Positions 10,229 to 10,943 of a DNA stretch of 10,943 nucleotides are shown in pieces. The first letter of the stretch is position 1. Every line of letters starts with the position of its first letter. A program made the position numbers and the translations under genes. Source of the stretch: Burkholderiaceae bacterium (GTDB lineage Bacteria; Pseudomonadota; Gammaproteobacteria; Burkholderiales; Burkholderiaceae); the NCBI GenBank assembly GCA_947461335.1, contig CANHLB010000035.1, positions 1 to 10,943 on the forward strand, in the 5' to 3' direction. The notes beneath the pieces are model-generated. The model saw only the letters and a program-made list of their open reading frames with translations, searched no databases and was not told where the DNA came from.

Positions 10229-10943
10229 ATGCCTCAATTTTATCTTCCCGGACCATGGGAATCCCAAAAGCCAACTATCCTCACTCCTGAGGTCGCCCAC
10301 CACTTGCGCGTGCGCCGCATTCAAATAGGGGAATGCTTCCCTGTCTTTGATGGAAAGGGACAAGTCGCGCAGGCAGAGCTTCTGGCATTCAGCGGAAAAA
10401 GTGGGCAGATTCAGCTCAGCAAGATCCGCACCGATACCCATCGCGAGACTCCTTATGCCATTACTTTGGCCCAAGGCTTAGCTGGCGGCGACAAAATGGA
10501 CTGGATTGTTGAGAAAGCAGTTGAAACCGGCGCCCAAATTATTGCCCCAATGCAATGCGAGCGCTCGATCCTCAAGCTCACACGCTCAAGTGATGAGGAG
10601 CGCGCCCAAAAAAGACTAGTGCATTGGGAGGCAATTGTTCAGGCAGCATGTGAGCAATGCGACCGTACTGTTTTTGCCACCCTAGAACCGATTCAAACTT
10701 TTGTAGGGTATTTAAAAACAAACCCAAAGCCGGCACTAAAACTTCTTCTGAGCCCCGATGCTACAAAAAGTATGCATTCCGTTTTGATGACGAGCAAACC
10801 ACAAGATATTGTCTTGATGATTGGGCCCGAGGGTGGTCACTCGCCAGAAGAAGAGGCTCTTGCGCAAGCAGCGGGTTATCAAATTGTTTCTTTGGGTGAG
10901 CGTGTATTACGCACTGAAACTGCCGGAATTGTTGCCATTACTA
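10229..10943 (+). CDS. rsmE: 16S rRNA (uracil(1498)-N3)-methyltransferase, cut by the right edge
   Basis: SPOUT-class methyltransferase that uses S-adenosylmethionine to methylate U1498 of 16S rRNA in the 30S subunit. Reading from ATG 10229 gives 238 complete codons that run off the window; the family is about 240-250 residues, so only the extreme C-terminus is missing. The N-terminus MPQFYLPG and [12 protein letters not shown] (24-35) match the PUA-like RNA-binding domain. [21 protein letters not shown] (87-107), the ERS at 111-113, and EQCDR (142-146) are typical. The knotted SAM-binding C-terminus shows [14 protein letters not shown] (196-209) and [13 protein letters not shown] (221-233). 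No ribosome site is visible before the ATG, and a -10-like TATATT sits seven bases upstream, so the message may be leaderless. It is divergent from tkt, with no functional link that I can see. Confidence 0.95.
   Translation, partial: MPQFYLPGPWESQKPTILTPEVAHHLRVRRIQIGECFPVFDGKGQVAQAELLAFSGKSGQIQLSKIRTDTHRETPYAITLAQGLAGGDKMDWIVEKAVETGAQIIAPMQCERSILKLTRSSDEERAQKRLVHWEAIVQAACEQCDRTVFATLEPIQTFVGYLKTNPKPALKLLLSPDATKSMHSVLMTSKPQDIVLMIGPEGGHSPEEEALAQAAGYQIVSLGERVLRTETAGIVAIT

Noticed and set aside
10185..10274. Thirty-residue N-terminal extension of tkt up to an ATG at 10274.
   Set aside because: The added residues do not resemble transketolase and lie antisense to the well-conserved rsmE start; [13 protein letters not shown] is the family-like beginning.
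10046..10474. A 142-codon minus-strand open frame across the tkt/rsmE junction.
   Set aside because: It is antisense to rsmE and out of frame inside tkt; both of those are clear family members, so this is a shadow frame.

Overview
The window carries ordinary core chromosomal genes of a betaproteobacterium. The proteins read most like Burkholderiaceae. The modest GC content (roughly mid-40s by eye, not computed), the short intergenic gaps and the gene order suggest Polynucleobacter or a close relative, but the genus is an inference from remembered sequences. I see no mobile element, CRISPR array, tRNA, rRNA, phage gene or defence-like module. No stretch over 300 bases lacks a gene.

Layout. 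On the minus strand, reading right to left from about 6543 to 1, six genes follow each other with gaps of only 18-51 bases: bamE, dapB, leuS, lptE, holA and proA, the last cut by the left edge. This looks like one operon. It joins outer-membrane assembly (BamE for beta-barrel proteins, LptE for LPS) with lysine/peptidoglycan precursor synthesis (DapB), leucyl-tRNA charging (LeuS), the DNA polymerase III clamp loader (HolA) and proline synthesis (ProA). fur lies divergently to bamE on the plus strand (6587-7042). A perfect 28-base palindrome (7065-7092) ends it, and the same palindrome should also terminate the convergent gap gene. On the minus strand, tkt (10184-8181) and gap (8146-7118) form a two-gene central-carbon unit: transketolase feeds glyceraldehyde-3-phosphate to its dehydrogenase. 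rsmE, a 16S rRNA methyltransferase, runs off the right edge on the plus strand, divergent from tkt across only 44 bases.

Points worth a second look are small. The GAPDH has Ala where the family normally has the NAD-ribose-binding Asp, inside a short DNA direct repeat. BamE has a long Pro-rich tail with two copies of an SFWD-x4-SNK motif. The bamE/fur and tkt/rsmE divergent junctions are very tight: start codons can overlap in CATG palindromes at the first, and rsmE may be leaderless at the second. The LeuS signature loop reads KMAKS rather than KMSKS. I did not find a new multi-gene system.
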